64,000 bases of DNA from contig NC_134426.1 in the NCBI RefSeq assembly GCF_030867145.1, positions 2,542,001 to 2,606,000 on the forward strand, written 5' to 3'. Origin of the DNA: Opisthocomus hoazin. Taxonomy: Eukaryota > Chordata > Aves > Opisthocomiformes > Opisthocomidae. A program made the position numbers and the translations under genes. The notes under the pieces were generated by a model that saw only the letters and a list, made by a program, of their open reading frames with translations, searched no databases and was not told the origin of the DNA. Position 1 is the stretch's first letter. Every line of letters begins with the position of its first letter. Positions 11,023-20,278 of the stretch are shown here, one piece after another.

Positions 11023-11030
11023 TATAAAAA
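11023..11030 (+). promoter_or_regulatory. TATA box of LTR
   Basis: TATAAAAA follows a cluster of short AT/GC alternations and is kept in unit B at 29199-29206. It suits an LTR U3 promoter, with transcription expected 25-30 bp downstream and reading toward gag. Confidence 0.45.
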
Positions 11031-11364
11031 TAGCCAGGGAAAAGGGGGATTTTCGGAGAAGAAGATAACACCGTAGATCTTCGGAGAAAACAAAGATAAC
11101 ACTGTGAGCCAGTCAAGGGAAACTCCACCTCAGACTGCCTCCGACAGCCGGGATTGGCCGACGGACCGAGCCTTGCTTCTCCCCCCCTTGGGACGCCTTG
11201 AGTGAGACTTAAACTAGGCGCTTTTCTCGGGAATAGTTACTCCCTAATGTTTATAGCCAGGCTGTATTATTTATAACCTTTTCACGCGTTTTGGATTTGC
11301 ACGTGCTTTCTTGCAGGCAGTCACTATCACTGGCAATTCAAAAAACCTCTATGTCTGTTGCACA

Positions 11365-11370
11365 AATAAA
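11365..11370 (+). terminator. LTR polyadenylation hexamer candidate
   Basis: AATAAA lies 335 bp after the TATA box. In unit B the corresponding position reads AATAAC, so the signal is lost there. The long distance from the TATA makes its role in an R region uncertain. Confidence 0.3.
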
Positions 11371-11661
11371 ACTGCACTGTTTCAGTAGCCAGTTGTCACA
11401 GTTTCTCACTGAACGCGACCAAATGCGGCCGTGCCAGTTCATGAGCACGACTGGACTGAAGGTGCAGACTGCTATGAGTGTCTCCAGAATCGTGGGAGTT
11501 TAATATACGTATTAAACGCGACTGGAGTGGTAGTGGCAAATTGGACATCACTCAGAATTTCAACCTAGCCTCTCCTAGCCTCTCACTTTGGTGAAGAGCG
11601 TTAGAAAGCAAGGGGGTTTATTTTCTGCCAAATTAACGCAAAAAAAATTGGCGTCACAGAC

Positions 11662-13260
11662 ATGATTGCCATGGATAAACTGCTGCAAAAGTGTGGTTGT
11701 GTCCCTTCCCAAGTCGGAAAGGAGTGGGCCCAGAATTTTTGGAAGGGCGAAAAGAAAGTAGCTGAATGTGTTAAACTGTGTCAGGTTTCACAAAAACTCC
11801 GAACGGGTAAAGGTAAAGGAGTGATTTGTGCAGTGTTAGGCGCCTATTTATCTTGTGCACAGAAAGAAGCTAAAGAAGCCCCTGCTCCTACTCTGGTCTC
11901 TGCCGTAGAACGTGCAGCTTTAAAATCAGAAAATGAGGTGCTGAAATCAGCATTAGCTTTCCAGAAGGAGACAGGAGAAAAATGAGAAACTCAGGTTAGG
12001 AAACTTACAAGCGAAAACGAGAAATTAGAAAATCAAGTTGATGAGCTCTCGGAGGAAAATCAGCAGCTTAGGATGTTGTTGGAAAAGGTGAATGGGCTTT
12101 TAGATAAAATGCAGCCTTCTGCCCAGGTCCAGCAGATTCGTAAGTTATTGTGTTACCCGAGCTCAGGAATGCAGACTGAAGATTTTTGGTGTAACGGTGA
12201 TGATGAGGAGGTCAGTGAAGTCGAAGGGACTTTTGAATCCCAAGTGATACCCCTGAGACCTTTGGTTAAAACTGAACCAGCTGTTGATGATGATGATGAA
12301 ATCCATGCCACTGCACGTACCGTGCCGTGGACACCGACAGAGTTGGAAAGAATAAAAGAGAAATACTCCAGGCAGCCAAGCACGTCACCTGTTGAGTATG
12401 TGTGAAGAGTTTCTGCTGAAGGTGGAGATAGAATTATGTTAAGTGAAGATGAAGCGGGAGACACCTGGGGACCTGGAGTGTTTTTAACCACTATGACAGG
12501 AGATCCTTGTTATTCCCTAACCGCCCGAGCAGCCAACTGGGCAGGCGGTATGGATCCGCGGGAAAGGGGAGAGCCGCTAGAGATCAGAGCTAAGGGTTAC
12601 TCTGACCTGTCTGCAGCAGTACGAGAAGCAGCTTGTCTGCAAGCTATGTATGACCGGGAGGAGTTTCGAAAATCCCCGATGTTAGCTCCTATTGACCCAG
12701 ACTGACTAGCCCCTCTCACCCGTGGTCTCCCTGATTGCCTTAAGCCATTTACGGTCGAAACTCAAAACCGCATAGGGGAGATTTGTGACAACCCTCACCG
12801 CTGTCGGGGTCGGTGTAACCATATACCCACTTGGAATGAATTTCTACAGGAAATAGACAAATCCAGATGCCAAATGGGCTGGGCTATCCTAAATGGTGAA
12901 AAGCCCCCCGATCCTACCCGAAGGATTCGCCAGGTCCACATAAAAGACTCCAAATCCGATCGAATGCATACTCACAATCCTAAACCTGACGGGAGGTTTA
13001 AACCTGATAAGGAGGGAAATGAGTTGTGGCGTAAAGCCCTGCACTTGGGGGTACCTCGACGGCTGCTGCACGGCGTCCCTACGGAAGATCTCCGTGCACT
13101 GGTCCAATCCTTAACTAGAAAAAATAATTCGCGTGGGGTAAAGCATCCAACCGGAGAATCTCTTGGTTATGACAGTGTTGTGCCTTCTGCACCAGGATCT
13201 AACTTGGTTGATTTGTCAGAGTCCCAGCAAAAAAACTCCCATCCCTGGGGAGGGCAGTGA
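11662..13260 (+). pseudogene. Endogenous retrovirus gag remnant
   Basis: A single frame of 533 codons runs from 11662 to the TGA at 13258-13260. It is broken only by three in-frame TGA codons (11983, 12403, 12703), with no frameshift. The N-terminal part has a short alpha-helical domain with Cys and Lys. The middle is a Leu/Glu-rich coiled coil (about codons 90-150). An acidic linker follows, then a region with PWTPTELERIKEKYS and EDEAGDTWGPGVF motifs that I associate with matrix/capsid parts of avian endogenous retroviral Gag. It resembles in style the coiled-coil-bearing Gag of galliform elements such as Soprano/ENS-1, but I cannot confirm that family. The corresponding DNA is absent from unit B. 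Confidence 0.72.
13230..13236 (+). promoter_or_regulatory. Minus-one ribosomal frameshift site, gag to protease
   Basis: The heptamer A AAA AAC is in the correct phase relative to the gag codons (the third base of CAA, then AAA, AAC), 21 nt before the gag stop. The minus-one frame is open from here through the protease motif to 13508. A short hairpin (CTCCC paired with GGGAG at 13236-13252) and further G/C-rich complementarity follow. This is the arrangement used for gag-pro fusion in betaretrovirus-like elements. Confidence 0.7.
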
Positions 13261-13508
13261 GCCACCCCGCCCGGCGAGTACTAACAATTCAATGGCTCCC
13301 TGGTAAAATCAATGAACCTTTTATTGCCCTTCCCATTGGACCCCAGAAAATATTAAGTGAATTTCTCATCGATACTGGGGCCCGAATGTCGATAATCACT
13401 AATAAAACAGCACATCTTTTAGGCATAAAACCCACCCGAGGCAAAGACAAATTTATGGGGATTGATGGTGTGATAAAAACATGCCCCACTGCAGAAACTA
13501 CCCTCTGA
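13233..13508 (+). pseudogene. Retroviral aspartic protease fragment
   Basis: This is the minus-one frame relative to gag. It contains FLIDTGARMSII, in which DTGA is the active-site motif of retroviral aspartic proteases, followed by a typical HLLGI strand and the beginning of the flap region. The frame stops at TGA 13506. Only about 50 bp later the sequence changes into an unrelated tandem repeat, so the second half of protease and all of pol are missing. Protease normally matures Gag in budding particles. This copy is broken. Confidence 0.72.
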
Positions 13509-13561
13509 TTACCAGGAGAACAGAGAATGACCAGGAAAGATGTGTCAGTGAGTGCTACACT

Positions 13562-13880
13562 AAAAATGAGGCTTTAGGACCTGAAAAGGGGGCTCTAGTC
13601 CCTACAGGAGGGGTTTGGTCCATGAAAATGTGGGTCTGGACGATCAGGATATCAGCTTGGAACCGAAAAAAAGGCTTTTTGCCCTAACAGTGGGGGTTCA
13701 AAACCTCAAAATTAAACTGTGGGCTCTAAAAGAAGGCTATGGAGGATAAAAGAAAGGCTCGGTCCCTGAAAAGGAGGGTTCAGGCCCCCCCGATGAGCTT
13801 CTGGGGACTCAAAAGGGCTCCAAGGGTTCCAGGAACTGGGGTTCCATCAGGCTGGTGGCCAGTCCCCACTGGGGTTCCCC
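13562..13880 (+). repeat. Degenerate 19-23-bp tandem repeat with phased A-tracts (unit A)
   Basis: About eleven clear units start with AAAA and continue with a G-run, a T-rich centre and a GGACC/GGTCC-like end, each 19-23 bp, between 13562 and about 13795. Looser copies run to about 13880. The unit is unrelated to the large minisatellite. It starts where retroviral homology ends. The A-tract at the start of nearly every unit recurs about every two DNA turns. Confidence 0.7.
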
Positions 13881-13963
13881 AGGCCTGCGTTCTACAGCCA
13901 GTGCTCCGTCATCTGTTTCTGAATGCTCTGGGCACAGGAACTGAACGCCCATGGAGGAAGTTT

Positions 13964-14042
13964 AGATACAGATACAGGCACAGACAGAGATAAAGGCGTA
14001 GGGACAGGTACAGGCACACGAACAGGCAGAGGGAGAGGTGTA
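13964..14042 (+). repeat. Hexamer-like low-complexity repeat
   Basis: Imperfect repeats of (G)ATACAG/GCACAG/GGACAG type give Thr-Gly-Thr-Asp or Arg-Tyr-Arg strings in translation. A near identical copy lies at 30216-30294 in unit B. Confidence 0.65.
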
Positions 14043-14754
14043 GGTGACGGGCTGTGCATTCTTCTTTCCTGGTTCTTTCTACCTAATGGTTATGGTCATC
14101 TGGGACCAAGAGTGGGCAGAGACAGTAGCATTTGGTGCTGTTGTGTTCAAGGTCAACGACGGTGTTTTGCCTAAAAGAAGAGTTTCTTCCGACAGACACA
14201 CACGTTTCCTCATTTCCGATGGGAACCCAGCTGGGGCTGCCTGCTGCAGCCCACAGCAACATCTCCAGTGACAAACTCGGTGGCTTTGCCTTTTTCCCTG
14301 ACAGACCACTCCAGAAATAAGCCTTCTGGGAGAGAGACCCTAAGTCCTTCTGCATTTCCAGGATGTGCACAACCTTGCTGGGGTGATTTCTCGCCAGTTT
14401 CTCAATCTCTATCCTCCGTATGGTACCCTTTCCTTCAGTGGTATTTAGCAGAGGTTTTTTCAACTCATCTACACAAATGACTCAGTTACTAGTTTTTCCA
14501 GAGTGTCGCAGTCAAAAATTGCTCAGTCCACGTGGCTTAAGGCACATGACGATCCAAGCGCTTTACTGATAACGCGAACAACATGAAATTAAGGAGAAAG
14601 CTCCAAACTAGACACTTTCTAAAGTCAATTAACACCATCAGATTTTCAGACACCCTATGGAGCAAACACAAAAGAGATTTCTGAAGCTCTACAAGCATTT
14701 CCAAAGGAAAGGTAAGCCAACTGCAAAGTCCTGGTGAGAACTCACCTGTAGTAG

Positions 14755-14812
14755 CATCCAACCTAAACCTCCCTGACGCAACTTCAGGCCATTGCCTCTC
14801 GTCCTATCGCTA
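14755..14812 (-). mobile_element. Very short CR1 3' fragment
   Basis: On the minus strand it reads the GGACGAGAGGCAATGGCCTGAAG and GGGAGGTTTAGGTTGGAT segments of the CR1 C-terminal coding region, with no CR1 sequence on either side. It is duplicated at 31007-31064. Confidence 0.6.
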
Positions 14813-15952
14813 GGATCTTTGGTGACATGGCTCTCTCCTCCACAAGGTTTTTCAGGGTAATTTCCAGCTCTGTGATGATTTCTGTGGCTGTGCCCACCAG
14901 GATAATCCTCCCTGTGTCCCTGAGCATATTCTGAGTTTTCTCCTCCGGTCCCAGGTGGACCAAAGTCATCTGGAGAAAAGTTCTCTCTGTTTACTGGAGC
15001 TTGGCACTGAGTGCCAACATCATAGCCCTCATGAAACTTTTCATACTGTTATGCTAAGGAATAAAAAGGTGAATCAAAATGTGAAATGCTAACTCAAATT
15101 AACCAGACTGTTGCTGTTACAGGTGTTTTTGTAAAGCCCTGCCCTTACTAAGTTTAAAATTAACTCTAGAGACTAAGAAACAGGGTTTTGAACAACGTTA
15201 CTGTTTCATAAGAAGGATGTACCTGTCCTAAGGAAAACCAGAGAGCGATAATTCCTAGGAATTGCTAACGAGCTATGAAAATCTGCAGAGATTGCCAAAA
15301 GAAACAGGTAACTAGGGGAAAGGCAACTCCAGCAGGGGGAGAGTGATTGCGACCACAGACTCACGGACCACCTACCCCAATTCTACCCCAGACTCAAACG
15401 ATGAAGAAACCCAGCATGCATACTAATTTACGTGCTGGACCAAGAGACTTTGACCAGATGCAGACAATCCAGCAACTACACCTATTTGGTTTCTAGCCTG
15501 CTCACGTTTGTCAGGAGGTGAAGGATGTCATTACAGGGAAGCTTTAGTTAAAGAGACACCTGCTCCTCAAATCCTGTTACCAAATTGTAACTATCCTTTA
15601 ACATTGATCACTGCCATATTTGAGCTGGTAACCTGCACAGGAAACATCAAGTTTGGACTTTCTCTTTTCCCTGATAAAAGAAGTTTGGCCTATAGTACAA
15701 TTATAGTTTCACCTGAATTACAAAAGAACATCAAGAAACAAAATATGGCCAATATGAGAAAATGTGTGCTGCAGGCAAAGGCAAAAGGTGAACATCCTAT
15801 TTAAGCAAAACCAGTTCAGAATTCCTACAAGTTTTAGGGAAAGTTTTAGAATTACATTTGTCTCCGTTTTCGTTTGGCATGTTTACCATCTGCAATGAAA
15901 AAGTGTATGGGGAAAAAGGCTATGTCATTTTTGCTTGTGTTAGAGGCACTTT

Positions 15953-16101
15953 CACAGAATCACAGAAGGAAGGGACCTCTGTGGGTCATCTAGTCCAAGC
16001 CCCCTGCCGAAGCAGGGTCACCTAGAGCAGGCTGCACAGGACCTTGTCCAGGCAGCTTTTAAATATCTCCAGAGAAGGAGACTCTACAACCTCTCTGGGC
16101 A
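15953..16101 (-). mobile_element. CR1: CR1 3' fragment, left of RIM-BP-like frame
   Basis: This is a minus-strand CR1 end, from the CACAGAATCACAG tail through the 3' UTR and the ORF2 stop to about 40 codons of the ORF2 C-terminus, where similarity stops abruptly at CTCTGGGCA. Its left flank equals the left flank of the single CR1 of unit B at 32213. Confidence 0.88.
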
Positions 16102-16577
16102 AGTGAGAATGCACATGCACAGCCCTTGCACACCAGCTCTGGGGAAGACCCTCGTAGAGCCCCTCACTCACCTCACTCCTGCCAGTCCCCCAGTAAGTGG
16201 TTTTGAGGACAGGCACTGTTCCTGCCCCAGTGCCTGCTGGCCCAGACCCCCACTTGCTCCAGCAGCTGCACTGAGACCCCCCCCTCTGGCACACAGTCCT
16301 TTCAGTTCACACACACACAGCACAGAGAGCGAGATGCCACAGGGAGATAGTCAAGAAAAGATTTAATAAGAAGATAGAAGAAGACAGGACAGATGTCATC
16401 TGTGTCCTGCAACCAGTCACTTGCCTCTGGAGACTCTGGTGTCATCGGGTGGTCATCTGAGACTTCTTCAGCAAGATTAGAACTGTTGACTTCTGCCATT
16501 TCTCGCATGCCTTTCAGTTGTTGCTCTGTCTCTTCCAGCTGGATCTGACGACAGACGTTTGTTCAGTTGGCAGAATC
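16102..16577 (-). other. Possible 3' coding remnant of the RIM-BP-like gene
   Basis: On the minus strand, 16305-16545 reads a Glu/Gln-rich helix (QLEETEQQLKGMREMAE) after a CAG. It looks like a continuation of the coiled coil in another frame. It ends in a stop at 16302. The intervening 37 bp could not be a normal intron. The rest of the stretch is not recognised. Confidence 0.35.
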
Positions 16578-18161
16578 TCACTCCTCTGCCACTCGCCTTA
16601 GGTGCCCTCTCTGCCAAACCCATCTGCCCATGGAGGCGAGTGATTTCTTCATCCAGTTGGGTGTTTTTGTTTGTCGTCTCTGTAAGCTGCACCTGTAACT
16701 CCTCCCAAGTTGGTAGCCCTCTTCATCTGCAGCCACTTGTGCCTGAAGTTCCTCAGCTGCCCTCTGTGAGAAGTCATCCTGCTCGTCCTGTGCCAGCAAA
16801 GCTCCAGTGGGTTCTCCCATTTCTGCAGCCCTCTGCTGAGGAAATGATGGCCTGCACAGTTCCTCAGCAGAGCTTTGGATGGGCAGTGGCACTTGAGTAT
16901 TGACCAGTTGCCTGGCTATTCCTTGTAGCTGCTTGCTAATGAGACCCAGCTTAGCCATCTTCTGCTTCAGCCTCTCCAGTGCCTCCCAGTCTCTAGTATT
17001 GATCAGGGAAATGATGTTCTGCAATTGCCTGGCTCTGTCTTGCAGCTGCTTGCTAAGGAGATGCACCTTAGTAGTCTTCTGCTTGAGCCTCTCTTCCTCT
17101 TCCTGCACTTCAGGAGAGCTTGCCTTCCTCAGAAGACTGTTTTCCTCTTGAAGGACACTGCATTGCCTCTCCAGCTCCTTCAGGGCACTCTGGAGGTGGG
17201 CGTTCTGCTCCAGCAGCCTGCTGTGACGGCCACAACGCAGGCAGTCGTCCTGCTGCCCGACAGTCTGAACACCCACCTCTGCCACAGACCGCTCGCTGCC
17301 GGCCCTTCCGTGTGGCAGGGAGCCAAAGCTGTGTGGCACCAAGTTTTGCCCCACAGCTTTCAGCAAAACCTCCACGCTGTTCCCTTCCTCCTGGAGACAA
17401 GCGTCTCTTAAGCTCTGGTGCGTTTTCTGCTGCGCATCTCCATCACAGGAGGAAGATGCCATGAGGCTCTCCAAAGAGCAGGGCCCGATGGCCCCAGTGC
17501 CCAGGAGGGCCGGTAGGCAGTGCCAGGCTGTAGCCTTGGTCCTGGCCTCATTGCAGGAACTGATCTCCTCAAACTGCTCCGAGAGGTACTTTTGGAAGAG
17601 TCTTCTCCGCAGGAGCATTTCCTCTTGAGGGCAGAGGATGTGAGCAGCCTGCTCGCCATTGGTCTCGCCGCACAGTTTTCTGAGGGTGCCCTGGAGCTTA
17701 CCATGGGCCTCGCTGCTCCCCCCGGCTCTTCTCCCCAGCTCCTTGGCCAGCTGCTGCTGCAGGTGCCGTGCCTGACGGACGGCATCATCGCGTTGCTGCT
17801 CCAGCTCCTCCTGCAACTCGTGCAGGTCAGCCTCCTTCGAGCGCAGCAGATGGCAGATCTCCACTGACCGCAGTCGCCGGTTCAGCTCCTGCAGCCGCTG
17901 CAGCTCCAGCTCCTGCCACTGCTCCCACGTGGCGTGCAGCCGTTGGGCCAGGAGCTGCTGCTCCCGCTTCACCGCATCCTTCATCTCGCGTGTCTCAGTG
18001 ATGAAGCAGCGGAGCAGCTCGTGGCAGCGGCGTCGTTCAGCCTCCAGCTCAGCCCGCAGCCTCTCCAGCCGCTGCTCGTGCTCGTCACTCTGCGCCGGGC
18101 CCTGGCAGGGCAAGGGGCGGCTGCGCGGCACAGAGCCCCGTCCCACACCGTCCCGGCTCAT
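16578..18161 (-). CDS. RIM-binding protein 3-like coiled-coil protein, 3' end disrupted
   Basis: This is a single-exon frame of 527 codons from the ATG at 18161. The N-terminal third (RLERLRAELEAERRR, then heptad helices, AVRQARHLQQQLAKEL, and ETNGEQAAHI) matches the N-terminal region of vertebrate RIMBP3/TSPOAP1 (RIM-binding) proteins. Those are cytoplasmic scaffolds. RIMBP3 acts in sperm manchette organisation and is also intronless in mammals. A central GVQTVG and CLRCGRH segment precedes a second coiled coil. The coiled coil holds an internal duplication of about 42 residues (ERLKQK-K-LLSKQLQ-ARQL, twice). Near 16712 a frameshift occurs: the other frame continues the helix as EELQVQLTETTNKNTQLDEE for about 70 codons. 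The SH3 and FN3 domains of the family are absent. It is either a truncated paralogue or a pseudogene, and it is missing from unit B. Confidence 0.6.
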   Translation of the reverse strand: MSRDGVGRGSVPRSRPLPCQGPAQSDEHEQRLERLRAELEAERRRCHELLRCFITETREMKDAVKREQQLLAQRLHATWEQWQELELQRLQELNRRLRSVEICHLLRSKEADLHELQEELEQQRDDAVRQARHLQQQLAKELGRRAGGSSEAHGKLQGTLRKLCGETNGEQAAHILCPQEEMLLRRRLFQKYLSEQFEEISSCNEARTKATAWHCLPALLGTGAIGPCSLESLMASSSCDGDAQQKTHQSLRDACLQEEGNSVEVLLKAVGQNLVPHSFGSLPHGRAGSERSVAEVGVQTVGQQDDCLRCGRHSRLLEQNAHLQSALKELERQCSVLQEENSLLRKASSPEVQEEEERLKQKTTKVHLLSKQLQDRARQLQNIISLINTRDWEALERLKQKMAKLGLISKQLQGIARQLVNTQVPLPIQSSAEELCRPSFPQQRAAEMGEPTGALLAQDEQDDFSQRAAEELQAQVAADEEGYQLGRSYRCSLQRRQTKTPNWMKKSLASMGRWVWQRGHLRRVAEE

Positions 18162-18663
18162 GGCTGCAGGGATGGCCAAATGCTGCCACCGACAGCCACC
18201 GACGTCGCCTGTCGCTGCCTCTCACAGCTGCGGCCAGGTGTGGCCGTGCAGGAGCAGAGACAGCGTCTGCCACCAGCCGGGGTGGGCGAGGGCGGCTTCA
18301 TACACCTGGGCTGAGCTCACAAAGGAGGGGTGGGACACGTGGCCTTATGAGGTGTGCCCTGGCCATGAGCTCACAAAGCTGGTGTCACCTAATGCCATCT
18401 CCTGTAAATGTACAGTGGTGTTCATTGTCCTGTGAAGTCCTTTTGACTCGTCTGGCTTGGAACATCAGCAGACATTTTGGTTCATTGAATTGAAAATGCC
18501 ATCTGCCGGGTTGTAAGAGCTGCCAGTTCCCCTCTCCACACCCTCAAACTCCACTGCCATGTCACATCACCCCGGGCCCCGTCACATCCTGGGGCTCCCT
18601 GGGTCCGGAATGGTGGTGCTGGGACACCGGTGCCCACGGGGACCTGGTGGCCATGACATGTTG
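18162..18663 (-). other. 5' flank of the RIM-BP-like frame
   Basis: The first 150 bp upstream of the ATG are GC-rich. Two short direct repeats of GAGCTCACAAAG (about 18315 and 18370) are present. No TATA box or other promoter signature is clear. It is absent from unit B. Confidence 0.35.
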
Positions 18664-18970
18664 CAGAATCACAGAGTAGTAGGGGTTGGAAGGGACCTCT
18701 GTGGGTCATCTAGTCAAACCCCCCTGCCCAAGCAGGGTCACCTACAGCAGGCTGTAGAGGACCTTGTCCAGGTGGGTCTTGAATATCTCCAGAGAAGGAG
18801 ACTCCACAACCTCCCTGGGCAGCCTGTTCCAGGGCTCCGTCACCCTCAGAGGGAAGAAGTTCTTCCTCATGTTCAGACGGAACTTCCTATGCTTCAGTTT
18901 GTGCCCATTGCCCCTTGTCCTGTCACTGGGCACCACTGAAAAGAGCTTGGCGCCATCCTCTTGACACCCA
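18664..18970 (-). mobile_element. CR1: CR1 3' fragment, right of RIM-BP-like frame
   Basis: This minus-strand CR1 fragment has the 3' tail, the 3' UTR and about 80 codons of ORF2 ([14 protein letters not shown] and RNGHKL-type motifs in reverse). Its right flank (ACACCCAAATGTTGGCC) is identical in position to that of the single CR1 of unit B. Together with the fragment at 15953 it forms direct repeats around the RIM-BP-like frame. Confidence 0.9.
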
Positions 18971-19292
18971 AATGTTGGCCGCAATGGGGTGGGCCTTAGC
19001 CCAGGCCTGGCTGACCCCATCCCCACAGTCCCTGGGGCCTTGCAACCCCCTCCCAGTGTCCACAGGGTCCTGACTGCCCCCTCCCACCACAGCAAGGCCC
19101 CTCTGGGGACCAGGCGGGACAGGCACAGGGCACAGCCCGGGGAAGCTCCAGCCCTGCCACCCCTCTGAGCTTTCCCCCAATGTCCCCACAGTGCCAAGAC
19201 GTCTGCACCAGGCAAGAACATGGCAGAGAACTGAGGACACTCTCATGGCTGGAGAAACGGCTCAGGGAGGTGCAGGAGGAGCATGTGGGAAG

Positions 19293-19340
19293 GGGAGGAA
19301 CGTCCTCCCGGGGGGGCCAGGAAGAGTTGTCTGTATAAAA
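19293..19340 (+). promoter_or_regulatory. Hairpin plus TATA motif
   Basis: A perfect 7-bp inverted repeat (GGGAGGA, ACG loop, TCCTCCC) at 19293-19309 is followed 24 bp later by TATAAAA at 19334-19340. The same arrangement is kept in unit B. It could be a promoter of an unidentified transcript reading to the right, but no coding frame downstream supports this. Confidence 0.28.
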
Positions 19341-20142
19341 CAACCTCAGCCAAGGGCTTGGAGAGCAGCTTCTTACCCGTGACCCTGCAATTCCCTCCTG
19401 CCGACCTGCAGGAAAGTGCTTGAGGATCAGGGGATGCTTTGGGGGTCCAAAAGCTATGTTCTCATGGGCTGCAGTTTTCAGCACAGGAACTCATCCAGAA
19501 GCCACTGGAGGTACACCTCACCACAGTACGCACAGCAGGGAGAAGGGGTTGTAGAAGGAGGCCACATATTTTCTGAAGAAATCCACTGTCTTTGGACAAA
19601 GGATGCACAGGGAATCTTTTGTTTTGAAGCCACTGTGAAATAATGAAGGCAAGTCCATTTGCTGAAAGGAGGAATTAAATAATACTTAAATCATTCCGTT
19701 ATAGTATTTGCTGACTTCATATATTTCGTGAGCCCTTAGTACATAGCTTTCCATTTGGTGAGCGAGTCCTAAATACATCACAACACTTCCTACATCTTTT
19801 TATAAAATCAAAACTAGCCACTGGCCAAATTCATCAAGATGATGAGAAGTTCGAGTCATCCTCAGTAATACACAGTGCAGTCACTGACGCCTACAGATTT
19901 GGACAACAAACACTGAAACACTACAAACTGGAAGTATTTACCAACGTGACAGCCTAAGTTTTCAGCGCAGCAGGACCTGCACAGTATGAGCACCCTCAGT
20001 CTCAACCTGCCATCTGGTTCACCTCCTTTTCTGTCTTGTCTCCTGTCTCTCCGTGCTCTTCCCTCTGCCAGGCACTCTTCCCAGTCACTCCATCACCTGC
20101 CAGTGCCTTTCTCTGTTCTCGTGTTTCGGTGGCAGGTGGTAC

Positions 20143-20278
20143 CTTGAAAGCACTGTTCCACCCATGGGACCTGCACCTGTTTCTCTCCTCCCGCCTCTTG
20201 GTGCTCTGGCTGCGTGACACTTTCTTTGACCTCAGAGGCCCTTTGTGCCTGGCTCTCTCCTGCTGCTAAAGCCTGTTC
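20143..20278 (-). other. Candidate exon of unknown gene
   Basis: On the minus strand a pyrimidine-rich CTCTTCTCTTGCAG acceptor precedes 136 open bases rich in Glu and Gln (EQALAAGESQAQRASEVKES and on), and a GTACC donor follows. It is conserved in unit B. No partner exon or family is recognised, so this is a structural suggestion only. Confidence 0.22.

Larger units (their letters stand above)
10484..11661 (+). mobile_element. Endogenous retrovirus LTR and leader (unit A)
   Basis: This starts with TG at the exact edge of the minisatellite and precedes a gag-like frame. It has a TATAAAAA at 11023 inside an AT-rich region, an AATAAA at 11365, and about 300 bp of leader before gag. The boundaries of U3, R and U5 and a tRNA primer site could not be fixed by eye, and no clear CA terminus was identified. 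The copy at 28660 has lost the AATAAA by substitution. Assignment as an LTR rests on position, the TATA and polyadenylation signals and the following gag. Confidence 0.5.
13881..15952. other. Duplicated non-coding block
   Basis: This part of unit A matches unit B without any indel (offset +16,252). Three minus-strand open stretches (14083-14463, 14537-14761, 14784-14969) are also open in B. I do not recognise them, and their agreement reflects recent duplication rather than selection. From about 15240 to 15480 the sequence (GATTGC-GACCACAGACTCACGGACC style) resembles the U3 region of the LTR at 59470, so an old LTR fragment is likely. No complete gene is supported. Confidence 0.45.

Noticed and set aside
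13739..14309. Several short frames conserved between the two units
   Set aside because: The conservation is due to recent duplication. Non-coding positions are equally conserved.
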